A stretch of 64,000 bases of DNA from Leeuwenhoekiella sp044542075 (GCF_044542075.1 NZ_JBITTU010000006.1:124001-188000); one strand, 5' to 3'. Counted from the first letter of the stretch, positions 34,798-45,500 are shown. Numbers and translations are program-made. The notes: generated from the letters alone by a model not told the origin.

Positions 34798-35688
34798 ATG
34801 TCTGGAACAAGCTTAAGTTATCAGTTTAAAACAGCTTCTATAGTCGTTAAACTTATCGTAATCAATGTTTTGATATGGGTAGGTTTTATGCTTCTTGAAT
34901 GGATTTTAAATTCAGGAAACATAATTACACAATGGTTGAGCTTGCCTACAGATTTAAGTAGGTTAATTATACAGCCATGGTCGTTGTTAACCTATGCTTT
35001 CTTGCATGGTGGTTTCTGGCATATTTTCTGGAATATGCTTATTCTTTATTGGTTTGGACAAATTGTTCTTAATCTATTTACAGAAAAACGTTTCTTAACA
35101 ATTTATCTTTTAGGGGCACTAGCAGGGGGAGTTTTTTTTGTTATTTCTTATAATTTATTTCCTGTACTTATACAATCAACTGCATACCTGGTAGGAGCAA
35201 GTGCAGCAGTGCGAGCAATTATGATTTTTATTGCCACGTATACACCTAATACAGAATTACGTATTATTTTCTTTAATGTAAAGCTTTGGCATATAGGTGT
35301 TTTTGTAATTCTAACAGACCTAATACAAATTCCATCATCAGATAATGCAGGAGGTTTACTGGCTCACGTGGGTGGTGCTATTTTTGGTTTTGTCTATGCA
35401 CAGCAACTGGGTAAAGGTAATGATATAGGTCTCTGGTGGGAACGTTTTGCTGATATGGTAGTTGGTTACTTTAAATCAAGGCCTAAGAGTGAGAAGAAAG
35501 CAAAAATGAAAACCGTTTACCGTAATAAAAGCGCAAACTCTTCTGCTGCTTTCGGTTCAAAATCAATGTCAAAGACTGAAAAGCAAATACGTATTGATAC
35601 GATTTTAGATAAAATAAGTAAGAGTGGCTACGACAGCTTATCTAAAGAAGATAAAGACTTTTTATTTAAAGCCGGAAAAGACTCCTAA
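34798..35688 (+). CDS. Second rhomboid family protease, GASA variant
   Basis: 296 aa with six or seven hydrophobic segments and a basic cytoplasmic C-terminus (residues about 225-296, KSRPKSEKKAKMK). The serine motif reads GASAAV instead of GxSG: the Ser is kept and the following Gly is Ala. The His is present in LLAHVGGAIFGF and the upstream motif is FWHIFWNMLILYWFG. It may be active with changed specificity. It lies in tandem with a canonical rhomboid and overlaps the next gene by one base (TAATG). Confidence 0.9.
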   Translation: MSGTSLSYQFKTASIVVKLIVINVLIWVGFMLLEWILNSGNIITQWLSLPTDLSRLIIQPWSLLTYAFLHGGFWHIFWNMLILYWFGQIVLNLFTEKRFLTIYLLGALAGGVFFVISYNLFPVLIQSTAYLVGASAAVRAIMIFIATYTPNTELRIIFFNVKLWHIGVFVILTDLIQIPSSDNAGGLLAHVGGAIFGFVYAQQLGKGNDIGLWWERFADMVVGYFKSRPKSEKKAKMKTVYRNKSANSSAAFGSKSMSKTEKQIRIDTILDKISKSGYDSLSKEDKDFLFKAGKDS

Positions 35689-36713
35689 TGAAAAAACTCG
35701 GACTCTGGAATAAGATTGTTTTTTTTATAAATAGTCTTTTTGCGATAGCCTTATTAATAGGATACGCTTTACCTTATTTTCCGCCAAAAATATTTCCGCC
35801 GGTTTCAGTATTAACACTTATCATTCCGGTACTTTTGACAATTAATGGGATTTTTGTACTCTATTGGTTGTTGCTATTTAAACGTCAATTTTTACTTTCA
35901 GGTTTAATACTTGTGTTATGGCTTTTTATAGGAACTTCGCTGTTTAATTTCGGTTCTGGAGTAAAGATTAAAGAGGTTATAGAAGCTGAAAACCACCTGA
36001 GTTTTTTTAGTTATAATGTACATGTTTTTAGTAGTGAGAACTATACTAAAGAAGAGATAAAGGAAGGGCTGAAAGCGCTTATAGAGAGGAATGCACCAGA
36101 TATTATGACATTTCAAGAATTTTCAAAAAATAGAGATCCTGAATTTCAAGGATACCCATACTCTTATTTTGGAGAGAATGGTACACGTAATTTTGGACAA
36201 AAAATCTATTCTAAATATCCTATAGTTAATAAGGGTTCTCTAAATTTCACCAGTACTTTTAACAATGCAATTTTTGTAGATATCGTTAAGGCAAAAGATA
36301 CAATACGCATTTACAATATGCATATGCAAACCCTAACACTTACTCCAGAGTTGAATGCTTTAGAACAAGAAAATACAAAATCACTGGTGGGCAGGTTAGG
36401 CAGAGCATTTAAGAAGCAGCAAGAACAAACTAACGTTTTTCTAGAACATCAGCGTAACTGTAGTTACAAAACTATTGTTGCTGGCGATTTTAATAACACG
36501 GCTTTTTCCTACACGTATAATAAATTACGAGGTTCTAGATTAGATGCATTTGAAGAAAAGGGGAGTGGCTTTGGTCGCACCTTTATTTTTGACATAATAC
36601 CATTACGTATAGATTTTATTCTACCCGATTCTAGTTTTGAAGTAAAAGCCTTTGAAAATTTTGATGTCAATTATTCAGATCATTTTCCTATAATGGCTGT
36701 TATAGCGCTTTAA
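35688..36713 (+). CDS. EEP family phosphoesterase with N-terminal membrane anchor
   Basis: 341 aa. Three hydrophobic segments (about 10-30, 38-60 and 65-90) precede an EEP domain: FFSYNVHVFSS, then DIMTFQEFSKN (Glu), NMHMQTL, the IVAGDFNNTAFSYTY segment, the IDFILPD segment and the terminal NYSDHFPIMAVI. All active-site residues are visible. Its topology matches the EEP protein at 6137, so they look like paralogues. Last gene of the mutL operon; substrate unknown. Confidence 0.88.
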   Translation: MKKLGLWNKIVFFINSLFAIALLIGYALPYFPPKIFPPVSVLTLIIPVLLTINGIFVLYWLLLFKRQFLLSGLILVLWLFIGTSLFNFGSGVKIKEVIEAENHLSFFSYNVHVFSSENYTKEEIKEGLKALIERNAPDIMTFQEFSKNRDPEFQGYPYSYFGENGTRNFGQKIYSKYPIVNKGSLNFTSTFNNAIFVDIVKAKDTIRIYNMHMQTLTLTPELNALEQENTKSLVGRLGRAFKKQQEQTNVFLEHQRNCSYKTIVAGDFNNTAFSYTYNKLRGSRLDAFEEKGSGFGRTFIFDIIPLRIDFILPDSSFEVKAFENFDVNYSDHFPIMAVIAL

Positions 36714-36717
36714 AAAA

Positions 36718-37344
36718 TTAAAGTTCTAAATCTAAATTTTGTAAATAGGAGAGTGCTTCAGGCCCCAGGTTAAATAGGAGATCTAAAACAGATAAATACG
36801 GAATGAAGCCATTTTTTTCTTCAAAAACCTGTCTATACTGCGGTAATTCAATTTTATTCTCTCGTTTTGCGTTTGCAAAGTATCTCAAATCGAGCTTGCG
36901 TTCATAGGATTCGCTATACATTTCAGTATAGGAAATATCAAGATCAAGGTCTAATAATCCCATTAAGCAATTAATAGTTTCTAGATTAAAGGCCAATAAA
37001 GAATTGTATTCTTTATGAAATATGGGATAAATATCATCTTCATAAAACTCAAAAAATGGTGAAGTTCTATAGGCAATCACGAGTGATCTCCAGTGTTGTC
37101 TTTGCCATAAAAAACTATTTTCAATTAGTGTGTCTTCGATTTTTTTTCTGCCTTGACTTTTAGTGTGAAGTATAGGTATGTTTAATAGAAGTAAGCCATT
37201 AGAAGTGGCGATGTACATTCTAGTTCTATAACTTTGTTTCTGATAATTTTCAGAAATTTCAAATGTTACTGAGTCTGCTTGTACTAAAGCAGCAAAGGAT
37301 AAAATATCTGGAAAATAAGTTGGGCTTATTATAATAGTATTCAT
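36718..37344 (-). CDS. WbqC-like family protein
   Basis: 208 aa. The N-terminus (TIIISPTYFPDILSFAALVQ) and the segment SYRTRMYIATSNGLLLLNIP match the WbqC family. The second half has HWRSLVIAYRTSPFFEFYED, also typical. The family is linked to surface polysaccharide loci, but the biochemical activity is not known. Here there are no polysaccharide genes nearby. It converges on the EEP gene and is divergent from the histidine kinase, with a 227-base AT-rich gap. Confidence 0.85.
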   Translation of the reverse strand: MNTIIISPTYFPDILSFAALVQADSVTFEISENYQKQSYRTRMYIATSNGLLLLNIPILHTKSQGRKKIEDTLIENSFLWQRQHWRSLVIAYRTSPFFEFYEDDIYPIFHKEYNSLLAFNLETINCLMGLLDLDLDISYTEMYSESYERKLDLRYFANAKRENKIELPQYRQVFEEKNGFIPYLSVLDLLFNLGPEALSYLQNLDLEL

Positions 37345-37538
37345 ACTTAGAAAAGTTGTAAATATACTTTAATTGAAATTTTCAGTAAGATTTAAAATTA
37401 AATATTAAATATGTAAGAAAAATCTTATATTATCAATTTAAAAATAAATTTAAAATATTATAAATCAGATTATTAAGCTTTTTTATGTTTAACTATTTGT
37501 TTTTTAATAGTCTAAATATGTTTTTAATCGATAATTAT

Positions 37539-37554
37539 TCGTAATATTACGATG
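37539..37554. promoter_or_regulatory. Palindrome TCGTAATATTACGA at the histidine-kinase start
   Basis: A 14-base perfect palindrome (37539-37552) directly before the 5' end of the kinase frame. The 16 bases TCGTAATATTACGATG occur again at 62624-62639. Sites of this shape suit a dimeric winged-helix repressor such as ArsR-type, but no regulator gene is in the window. Confidence 0.45.
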
Positions 37555-37571
37555 TTCAAAACCCCACTTAA

Positions 37572-39842
37572 GTGAAATTTAGTTACCTTTTAATAATTAT
37601 TGGCATAAGTCTGTTTTTAGGTAACCAATCTATTACTTATGGTAAATCTTATTTACCTACTGGTGATCTCTATCCTATATTACAAGATCAAACACTAAAA
37701 CAGCATCTCGATGCTATTTATGATTTTAGAGAAGAGAAAAAATATGATGCTGCAATTGAGAATCTCTCCGATTTAATTCTAGATGCTAAAAATGAAAATG
37801 ATTATAACTATGTTTTTCACGGGTATAACTTACTAAGTGTTATTTATGATGAGATAAATGACACGATACCTGCGCTGGCGTATGCAAAATCTGCATTAGA
37901 ATTTGCAAAGCGTTCAAAAAATGACACTTTAATTTCCTGGGGATATAATAACCTCGCAGCTAGTCTGGCAGATAATCCTGCTACACGAATGCAGGCTCTT
38001 GAGTATTATAAAAAATCATTGGAAATTCAGCAACGTTTGAATTCAGGTGTATTTTTAGATGCTGCACTTAATATCGCAGAACTTTATGGTAAAGAGGGTA
38101 ATTATGTAATGATGTATCCTTATCTAAAAAAAGCAGCAGATAGTTACGACAATGACTTTGAATACTATAATGATCCTATCATATATCTCAACATCACTTG
38201 GGGTGATTATTACAAGGCATTAAGCATAAATAGTAAGGCTTTAGAGCATTATGCTGATGCTTATGAACGCATAGAGCGAGATAATCTTACACCATTAGCT
38301 TTAGAATTTTATGAGAAATATGCAGATTTCTTACAGACACAAAACAATAAGGATCTTGCCTATGATGTACAACAAAACTATTTAAAGCATTATAAACTAC
38401 GAGAAAAAACTCTAGAGACCGAAACCTTAAAACTAGCTCTCGCTCACGCGGAAACTGAAGAGTTAAGAAGACAACGCAATGAAGCCGAAATGAAGCAACA
38501 GCTTCTGGATCATGATTTACAACGTAAAAAAATTCAGTTTATATTATTAGGGTCTATATTAGGGCTATTAAGTTTATTTCTAGCATATTTATTCTATAGC
38601 GAGAAATTAAGGCTAGGTCTTATTAATAATTTAAAGCGTAATAATAAAAACCTGCTGAAAGCTAAGAACCTAGCTGAAAAAAGTGAACGTGCAAAATCTA
38701 AATTCTTTTCTACTCTTAGTCACGAAATGCGAACCCCATTGTATGGTGTTACCGGAATTATATCATTATTAGAAAAAAGAAAAGAATTTGAAGCTTTTAA
38801 AGAAGAAATTGGGTCACTAAAATTTAGCGCAGATCATTTATTAGACATTATTAATGACCTTTTAGATTTGTCGAAGTTAGAAGATGAGTCATTCAGTTTA
38901 ATTAATAAACGATTTAATGTTAAGTTACTGGCAGAAGATTTAATATCAAGTTTTGATCAAAATAGTTTGAAAAATGCTGATTGTAATCTTAAATGTGTAA
39001 TAGATTCTTCTGTGCCCGATTATGTTATAGGTGACGCTCGTAGGGTATCACAGGTATTAGTAAATATTTTAGGAAATGCATTAAAATTTACTCCTAAAGG
39101 TAATATTATATTACGGCTACGAAGTGAAGTGCTAGAAGATGATAAATGTAGAGTTCATTTTGAGGTTCAGGATGACGGTATAGGGATTCCTAAAGAACGA
39201 CAAGAATTAATATTTGATGAATTTAGTCAGTTAGAGCAGTTACAAAATACAGACGCATCATCAGATTTAAAAGGTACCGGGTTGGGATTACCTATTGTAC
39301 GTAAAATTCTAGAAAAGATGGATTCAGAAATTTATTTAAAAAGTGCTGTGGGTAAAGGGTCAACGTTTATGTTTAGTATAGATTTTGAAGAAGCTACGCA
39401 TATTTCTACAGTAGCTCACAAGCCAGAATCTGTTAATTCATTAGGAGGTTCAAGTTTAAAAGGTCTTCGATGTCTTATTGTTGATGATAACAAGATAAAT
39501 AGATTAGTTACAAAGCGTGTACTCGAAAATTTAGAGGTTCTTACTTTTGAGGCTCAAAATGGGGAAGAAGCTTTAGAGCGTGCTAAAAAACATTATTTTG
39601 ATTTTATTTTAATGGATATAAATATGCCAGGTATGAATGGTTACGAGACTACTCAGGCTATTCGCATTTTTGACAAACTTATTCCTATCATAGCATTAAC
39701 CGCTGCAGAAGCTTCTTTTATAAAAAAGGCTGCTCAAAACAGCGGTATGAATGATATAGTTACAAAGCCATATAATGTAGAAGATTTATCAGCGACAATT
39801 TCTAAACACGTTCAAATACGTAACTTAATTTCAAGTTTTTAA
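37572..39842 (+). CDS. Hybrid sensor histidine kinase with TPR sensor and receiver domain
   Basis: 756 aa from a GTG start. Order: signal-like leader (1-22), TPR repeats (about 40-280), coiled coil (280-320), one transmembrane helix (322-342), HisKA with the phosphoacceptor His384 in TLSHEMRTPL, HATPase with NILGNALKFTP, QDDGIGIPKE and KGTGLGLPIV, then a receiver domain (LIVDDNKINR, phospho-Asp in ILMDINMPG, Thr in ALTA, Lys in TKPYN). The TPR domain would lie outside the cytoplasm. No response regulator with DNA binding is adjacent, so it is an orphan. A seven-codon frame (MFKTPLK, 37552-37575) ends in a TGA overlapping the GTG start. Confidence 0.94.
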   Translation: MKFSYLLIIIGISLFLGNQSITYGKSYLPTGDLYPILQDQTLKQHLDAIYDFREEKKYDAAIENLSDLILDAKNENDYNYVFHGYNLLSVIYDEINDTIPALAYAKSALEFAKRSKNDTLISWGYNNLAASLADNPATRMQALEYYKKSLEIQQRLNSGVFLDAALNIAELYGKEGNYVMMYPYLKKAADSYDNDFEYYNDPIIYLNITWGDYYKALSINSKALEHYADAYERIERDNLTPLALEFYEKYADFLQTQNNKDLAYDVQQNYLKHYKLREKTLETETLKLALAHAETEELRRQRNEAEMKQQLLDHDLQRKKIQFILLGSILGLLSLFLAYLFYSEKLRLGLINNLKRNNKNLLKAKNLAEKSERAKSKFFSTLSHEMRTPLYGVTGIISLLEKRKEFEAFKEEIGSLKFSADHLLDIINDLLDLSKLEDESFSLINKRFNVKLLAEDLISSFDQNSLKNADCNLKCVIDSSVPDYVIGDARRVSQVLVNILGNALKFTPKGNIILRLRSEVLEDDKCRVHFEVQDDGIGIPKERQELIFDEFSQLEQLQNTDASSDLKGTGLGLPIVRKILEKMDSEIYLKSAVGKGSTFMFSIDFEEATHISTVAHKPESVNSLGGSSLKGLRCLIVDDNKINRLVTKRVLENLEVLTFEAQNGEEALERAKKHYFDFILMDINMPGMNGYETTQAIRIFDKLIPIIALTAAEASFIKKAAQNSGMNDIVTKPYNVEDLSATISKHVQIRNLISSF

Positions 39843-39847
39843 GTATA

Positions 39848-41134
39848 TTAATCTTTCTTAATTTGTTTTTGAATCTTTTCAATTGCCTGCTGAATTGACT
39901 TTTCGGGTTCGATTACGTTATAAGCTCCCCAAAATTCTGGATCAGCAAAACCAGAAACTTCATCTGCTAACACGGTATTCTCTTTGAATTTTGATTTTCT
40001 GCTAATTCCTTCTTTTCCTTGTAACTCTGTTTCCCAGTCTGTAATGAGCATCTCGCTGCTAATACGATATTTACTATTAAATAACTTACGCTTCCAGTTT
40101 ACCACAAATTCAAGTTGTACATTACTGTAACTATAGTACCATTTTCCATCTTTTTTTCGGTAATCTACACGATAACTAATCTCAGTAGGATATACTTTAA
40201 CCTGGTTTGGTTTTTTCTTGACAAATAAATCAGAAGCCGCTTTTCGGTTTTCAACATTTAAATTATATAATGCGTTAGTTAGGGCACTTGTTTTTGAATC
40301 AATAAAAAGCTTACCGTAATATAGAGGTTCTATAATACTGCTCTTCTGTTTGAAATTAACCACATAAACAATGTTACCGTCATTAATCAGAGGCTCGCCA
40401 AAAGAAAAATCATAATTAGAAAGTGTTTCTTTAGTTATGAAATACTTTTGATATTTAACTAAATCGGCATATAACGCGTTTAGAGGCCCTCCCTGCAATT
40501 TAATAGCAACTGTATCAAGACGATCATAATTAGTGCTTTTACGAGCTTTATATAATGCAATTAAGTCACTGCCAGAATTTGTATATGGTGTTTTTTGAAT
40601 CGTTACTACTGCTTCAGCCAGAGAAGCACTACGGTTGCGCTTATTAATGGTTTCCCGGTAGAAGGCAGTCATAAAATTTTCTTGATCTGCGTAATTGTTT
40701 TCAATGTTTGAAAAAACCTGCTCTACTAAGATAAGTGCATTTTTGGGTCTCGAAATATTTATTTCATCAAGTTCAAATGCCTGTGGATTTAAACTTATTA
40801 TGGACTTATTTCGATCTAAATCTTTTAAAATAATAATCAACTTTTCATAACCAGGATATGTTAAGGTCACCTTTGCATTAGGCATAGCTTCCTCAACTTT
40901 TAAAGAGAAATTTCCTTCAGAATTAGTTACCGTAGCGATGTTTGTACCTTCAATAAGCAGGTTAACAAAAGGGAGTGGGTTTTCTGAACTTTTAGAAACA
41001 ACGGTTCCTTTGTATTCTATATACTTCTGAGATTCCTGAGCATTTAAGATACTCGAACAATACAACACTATTAAAATAAAACTAAAAAAGTGAGGTAGTT
41101 TGTAGTTTGAAATGGAGATGTGATACTTTTTCAT
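39848..41134 (-). CDS. Carboxypeptidase-like regulatory domain surface protein
   Basis: 428 aa. The N-terminal signal peptide includes FFSFILIVLYCSSILNAQ. A carboxypeptidase-D regulatory-like beta domain covers about residues 40-120 (YKGTVVSKSSENPLPFVNLL and TNSEGNFSLKV). A beta-rich C-terminal domain of about 280 residues follows, with FMTAFYRETINKRNRSASLA and LYADLVKYQKYFITKETL. This is the architecture of many Bacteroidota envelope proteins, possibly a barrel without plug or an adhesin. Function unknown. Convergent with the histidine kinase, six-base gap. Confidence 0.82.
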   Translation of the reverse strand: MKKYHISISNYKLPHFFSFILIVLYCSSILNAQESQKYIEYKGTVVSKSSENPLPFVNLLIEGTNIATVTNSEGNFSLKVEEAMPNAKVTLTYPGYEKLIIILKDLDRNKSIISLNPQAFELDEINISRPKNALILVEQVFSNIENNYADQENFMTAFYRETINKRNRSASLAEAVVTIQKTPYTNSGSDLIALYKARKSTNYDRLDTVAIKLQGGPLNALYADLVKYQKYFITKETLSNYDFSFGEPLINDGNIVYVVNFKQKSSIIEPLYYGKLFIDSKTSALTNALYNLNVENRKAASDLFVKKKPNQVKVYPTEISYRVDYRKKDGKWYYSYSNVQLEFVVNWKRKLFNSKYRISSEMLITDWETELQGKEGISRKSKFKENTVLADEVSGFADPEFWGAYNVIEPEKSIQQAIEKIQKQIKKD

Positions 41135-41292
41135 TATGAATTTTTTTATACAATTTACGATTTTTTCAAGAATTCTGTAATAGAATTTTTATTACAAATC
41201 GTGTTGGCACGATTCCTGTTTATATGTATTGGGTTAAATTTGTTTTGCTATTTTGCAACACTTATTATGCTTTAACGTTATTAATAGAAAAA

Positions 41293-42024
41293 TTGAAAAC
41301 AATCGAAAGCACATATTCTTATTTTTCGTCAAAACTCACTTTATTTTTGAGTTTTTGCTTGCTTGTAATGCCCATAATTGCTATAGCTCAAATAGATAAT
41401 ACATCTGGGTCTTTTAAAATTCCCGCAGCAGAAAATCCCGCGGGGACTCCAACACCTGTTCCTGACAATGCAGTTGCTAAACCAGATATACCAAAATCAA
41501 GTGGTGGGTTAGTGCTTGATGCTAATGGTAAATTAATAGAACGTCCTCAACTAAGAGCTCCTGAATCTCCTACATTCTATATGCTTAAACACGAATCTTA
41601 TGCAGATGCAGGGCAGCGTTATACAGAAATGATGAACCAGCGTGAGGCAGACCGTAATAGCGATAAATCTGATAAGCCAGCTCACCAGTCTGATCAAGAT
41701 TTAGGTACCTTTAAAAATGGCGGGGAGCAAGTTAAAATTGTATGTAGGGATTATGCTTATGTAGATGGTGATCGCGTGGCAGTTTTAGTAAATGATGAGA
41801 TCGTAGTTCCTAGTATTTGGTTAACTGAAGCATACACAAGTTTTTATCTTCCTTTAAAAAAAGGATTTAATAAAATATCTTTTAAAGCACTTAATCAGGG
41901 TTCAAGTGGTCCTAATACTGCGGCTTTTGTAGTTTACGACGATACTGGCAATGTTATAAGCTCTAATGAATGGAATCTACTTACCGGTGTAAAAGCAAAT
42001 ATTATTATCGTGAAAGAAAATTAA
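41293..42024 (+). CDS. Secreted protein of unknown function, TTG start
   Basis: I place the start at TTG 41293: from there the protein begins MKTIESTYSYFSSKLTLFLS and has a clear signal peptide cleaved near IAIAQ. The longer frame from ATG 41224 would put 23 unrelated residues first. The mature part is a Pro/Ala-rich linker (KIPAAENPAGTPTPVPDN), then a small C-terminal beta domain (VKIVCRDYAYVDGDRVAVLV followed by NDEIVVPSIWL), like periplasmic proteins I cannot name. About 243 aa. Ended by the hairpin at 42033. Confidence 0.75.
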   Translation: MKTIESTYSYFSSKLTLFLSFCLLVMPIIAIAQIDNTSGSFKIPAAENPAGTPTPVPDNAVAKPDIPKSSGGLVLDANGKLIERPQLRAPESPTFYMLKHESYADAGQRYTEMMNQREADRNSDKSDKPAHQSDQDLGTFKNGGEQVKIVCRDYAYVDGDRVAVLVNDEIVVPSIWLTEAYTSFYLPLKKGFNKISFKALNQGSSGPNTAAFVVYDDTGNVISSNEWNLLTGVKANIIIVKEN

Positions 42025-42032
42025 GGGTAAAA

Positions 42033-42061
42033 AAAAATCCATCATTTAAGATGGATTTTTT
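42033..42061. terminator. Terminator between two convergent genes
   Basis: AAAAATCCATC (42033-42043), loop ATTTAA, complement GATGGATTTTT (42050-42060), flanked by A and T runs. It serves 41293-42024 on plus and 42081-42359 on minus. Confidence 0.82.
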
Positions 42062-42080
42062 GAGATCTTTACTGGATGTT

Positions 42081-42359
42081 TTATAATTCACCCTTCTGTT
42101 CTTCTAAGTTGTTATTACGAGAACCTCCCTGACTGTAAATTTTATTTTCTTCGTCTTTAAGTCCGGTAGTTTGTTTATTAGTTTGCTTTCCCGTAGGAAT
42201 ATCTAAATCATTGCCTGTAAAATCAACATTTTTCTCACGGTCGCGCAACTGCTCATCTGCACCACCATCTTTATGAATATTTTTTTCATTTAGAATATCT
42301 AGATCTTCTTTTGTTAGATCAGAATTATACGTGTTTTCCTGTGTTTTATTAGTTTTCAT
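42081..42359 (-). CDS. Small hydrophilic, probably disordered protein
   Basis: 92 aa from ATG 42359 (MKTNKTQENTYNSDLTKEDL); the longer frame adds six residues. It is rich in Asn, Asp, Lys, Gln and Glu with no hydrophobic stretch, and has GKQTNKQTTGLKDEEN near the middle. It looks like small stress-related disordered proteins of Bacteroidota. No known domain. Monocistronic; the 175-base gap up to tamB shows no clear promoter box. Confidence 0.7.
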   Translation of the reverse strand: MKTNKTQENTYNSDLTKEDLDILNEKNIHKDGGADEQLRDREKNVDFTGNDLDIPTGKQTNKQTTGLKDEENKIYSQGGSRNNNLEEQKGEL

Positions 42360-42535
42360 AATTTCAATTTTCAACAATTTATTTAATTAAGATATTAGCT
42401 CCCTAATATTTAACTGCGTATATAGAAAATTATAACAAGGTTTTAATAATTAGCACATTAACTACGACTATCATTTATAGTACTTTTAACAACTTCAAAA
42501 TGTGAGCTAAATGTTACAGTTTTGAACTAATAACT

Positions 42536-45500
42536 ATGAAGAAAACTCCTAAGCAAAAGTTCATCAAAGTATTTAAAATTATAGGTAAAGTAGTGGGTGT
42601 TATACTGCTTCTACTTTTACTTTTAATATTATTTGTTCGTAGTCCCTGGGGACAGGGGATTATTGTTGATAAAGCCGTAAATTATATTGAAGGAAAGACG
42701 GAGACTGAGGTTCAAATAAGTAAACTGTTTATAACCTTTGACGGCGATATTGCACTAGACGGTCTGTACCTTGAAGATAAAAAAGGAGATACCCTTGTCT
42801 ATAGTAAACATCTTGAAGCTGCCGTGCCCTTATGGTCAATAATTACCGGTGGAGCTATTAGTATAGATGATGTTGATTGGGAAGGTGTAAAAGCAAATAT
42901 TATTAGAAAAGATTCTATATCCGGATTTAACTATCAATTTCTTATTGATGCTTTTGTTAGCTCAGACACCACAGCAGTTACTAATACACCTCAAGACACA
43001 ACCGCCCTTCAATTAAATCTGGGTGATTTTACGTTTAAAGACTTTGACCTGCGCTTCAAAGATGATGTTGCAGGAATGGATGCAAAGCTCAATTTATCTG
43101 AATTGGAGCTAAATATGAAAAAAACAGACCTTGAGGCAATGCGCTTTGAAATAGGTGATGTTTATCTGGCAAATACAAAAGTATATTACAAACAAACAAA
43201 ACCAATAGTACCATCTCAAGATACTACTGCAGCTCCTATGCCGTACTTAAAAGTGAAAAACTTTAAAATGAAGCAGGTTACGGTTAATTATCAGTCAATA
43301 CCAGACGGGATAAGTGCTTTTGCAAGAATTGGAGATTTTGAAACAGAAATTCCTTTAGTTGATTTAAAGACAAGTAAAGCAGATATTGATCGCGTGTTTC
43401 TTAATAATTCTCAAATTAAAGTAGCAGTGCAAACAGTTGAGAATGAAGATTTGGTTGCAACTAACCAATCTTCATCTGCATTTACCTGGCCTACTTTTTT
43501 AATAAATATAGGAGATATATCTCTTATTGATAATACAATAGAATATACGCTTGATGATGCCAAAACTTCTAAAGGATCATTTAACCCAAACGCAATTTTA
43601 CTTGATAATCTTAATATAAATCTTAAGAATATTTCTTTTGAAGACAAGCAATTTGATGCAGAATTAGCGAGTGCATCATTTGCAGAAGTTTCTGGATTAG
43701 AGTTGAAACAGCTGAATTTAAAACTTAAAGTAACCGATGAATCTATTGATGTTAATAGATTGATATTCAGTTTAAATAATAATTACTTAGAAGGAAATGC
43801 TAAGTTGTCTTATTCTAGCCTAGCCACTTTTATAGAAAACCCCGGTGATGCTAAAATGAATTTAAATGTACCGCAGGTTATAGCAGATTTAGGTAGTGTA
43901 TTTAGATTTCAGCCAGAGTTAAAAAACAATGAATACTTGCTTAAATTGAATCAGCGATTGTTGACAGGTAGCATAGCCGTTGAAGGAAAATTAGATGATT
44001 TAGTTATAAAACCTACACGATTTAACTGGGGTAAAAGTACCTATCTAAGTTTGCAAGGCACGGTATACAATGCTACTAATCCTGATAACCTTTCTTATAA
44101 TTTCCCAACATATCGTATTCAAAGTACACGTACAGACTTAAGTAGATTTTTAAATGAAAAAGATTTAGGTGTACAATTTCCAGAATTGGTAAGAATGTCT
44201 GGTTCTTTAAAGGGCTCAACCACACGCGCATTAACAAAAACAACCTTAGAAACTACAGATGGTACTGTAGTTCTTAATGGGAATGCGGCTTTTGGAGATC
44301 GAATAAATTTTGAGGGTATTGTAACCGCTAGTGAAATTCGCTTAGGAAAATTACTTCAAAATGAAATGCTGGGTGTTCTCGATTTAAATCTTTCTGCTAA
44401 GGGTTCAGGTACAACTATAAATGATCTTGATGCAGAAGTAAATGCAACAGTTAAGCGTCTTGATTTTAATGAATATACCTTTAAAGATTTAGCCCTTGAT
44501 GGTACTTTTAACAACGGGAAAGGCAATCTTGTCTCAGCTTACAAGGATGATAATTTAAACATGAAGTTAAATGCAGATGTAGTTTTAGACTCTGTAGCTT
44601 CTTCAGCAACTGCAAACCTTGATCTTATTGGCGCAGATTTACGAGCTTTAGGTCTCGTAAAACAGAATATAAAAGCAGCTTTTAATCTTAACGGTTATTT
44701 TAAAGGTACACCAGAAGATTACGAGGTAAGTACAGACATTACCAGAGGTGTAGCAGTATATGATGATCAGGCATATCAATTAGGAGATTTAAAAATTGAT
44801 GCTTTTGTAAAGCCAGATACAACTTCGCTAGATATACGCAATCGCATTCTGCAATTAGATTTAGAATCTAATGCGAGTCCGCAAGACTTTATTGCTGCAT
44901 TGCAACGCCACGTGCAAACCTATTTAACAAAAGATCCACAGCTAGATACAATTGTAAAACCTGTACTTATGAAGATACGGGGATCTGTTGTGCAAGCTCC
45001 TATTTTAAGCGAAGTTTTTGTACCTAACTTAAGAGAACTTGACACTGTAAATATCGAGGTTGACTTTGATGAATACAAACGTGCACTTACAGCAGATGTA
45101 AATTTACCCTATATAAACTATAGTGGTTATACGATAGACAGCCTGGCATTTAAGCTTATTTCTAATAAAGATAATATGGATTTTGGCTTTGGTCTTAAAG
45201 AGCTAATTGCTGGTCCTGTAAATATTAAAGATACGAGAATAGGCGGGCGGGTAACTAATAATATGATGTATTTAGATTTTCTCTCTTTAGATAAAGGTGA
45301 AAAATTAATGCACATACTTTCTGTAATTACTCAGGAGGAGAACAGTATTAAAGTACATATAGACGACAAAGACCTTATTTTAAATAGAAATAAGTGGATG
45401 GTAAATCCTAATAACAGTATTGCCTTTAAAGAACTAAATACTGTATTTGAAGATTTTAAATTGTCTTATCAGAATCAGATAGTAGAAGTGAGTAATAATC

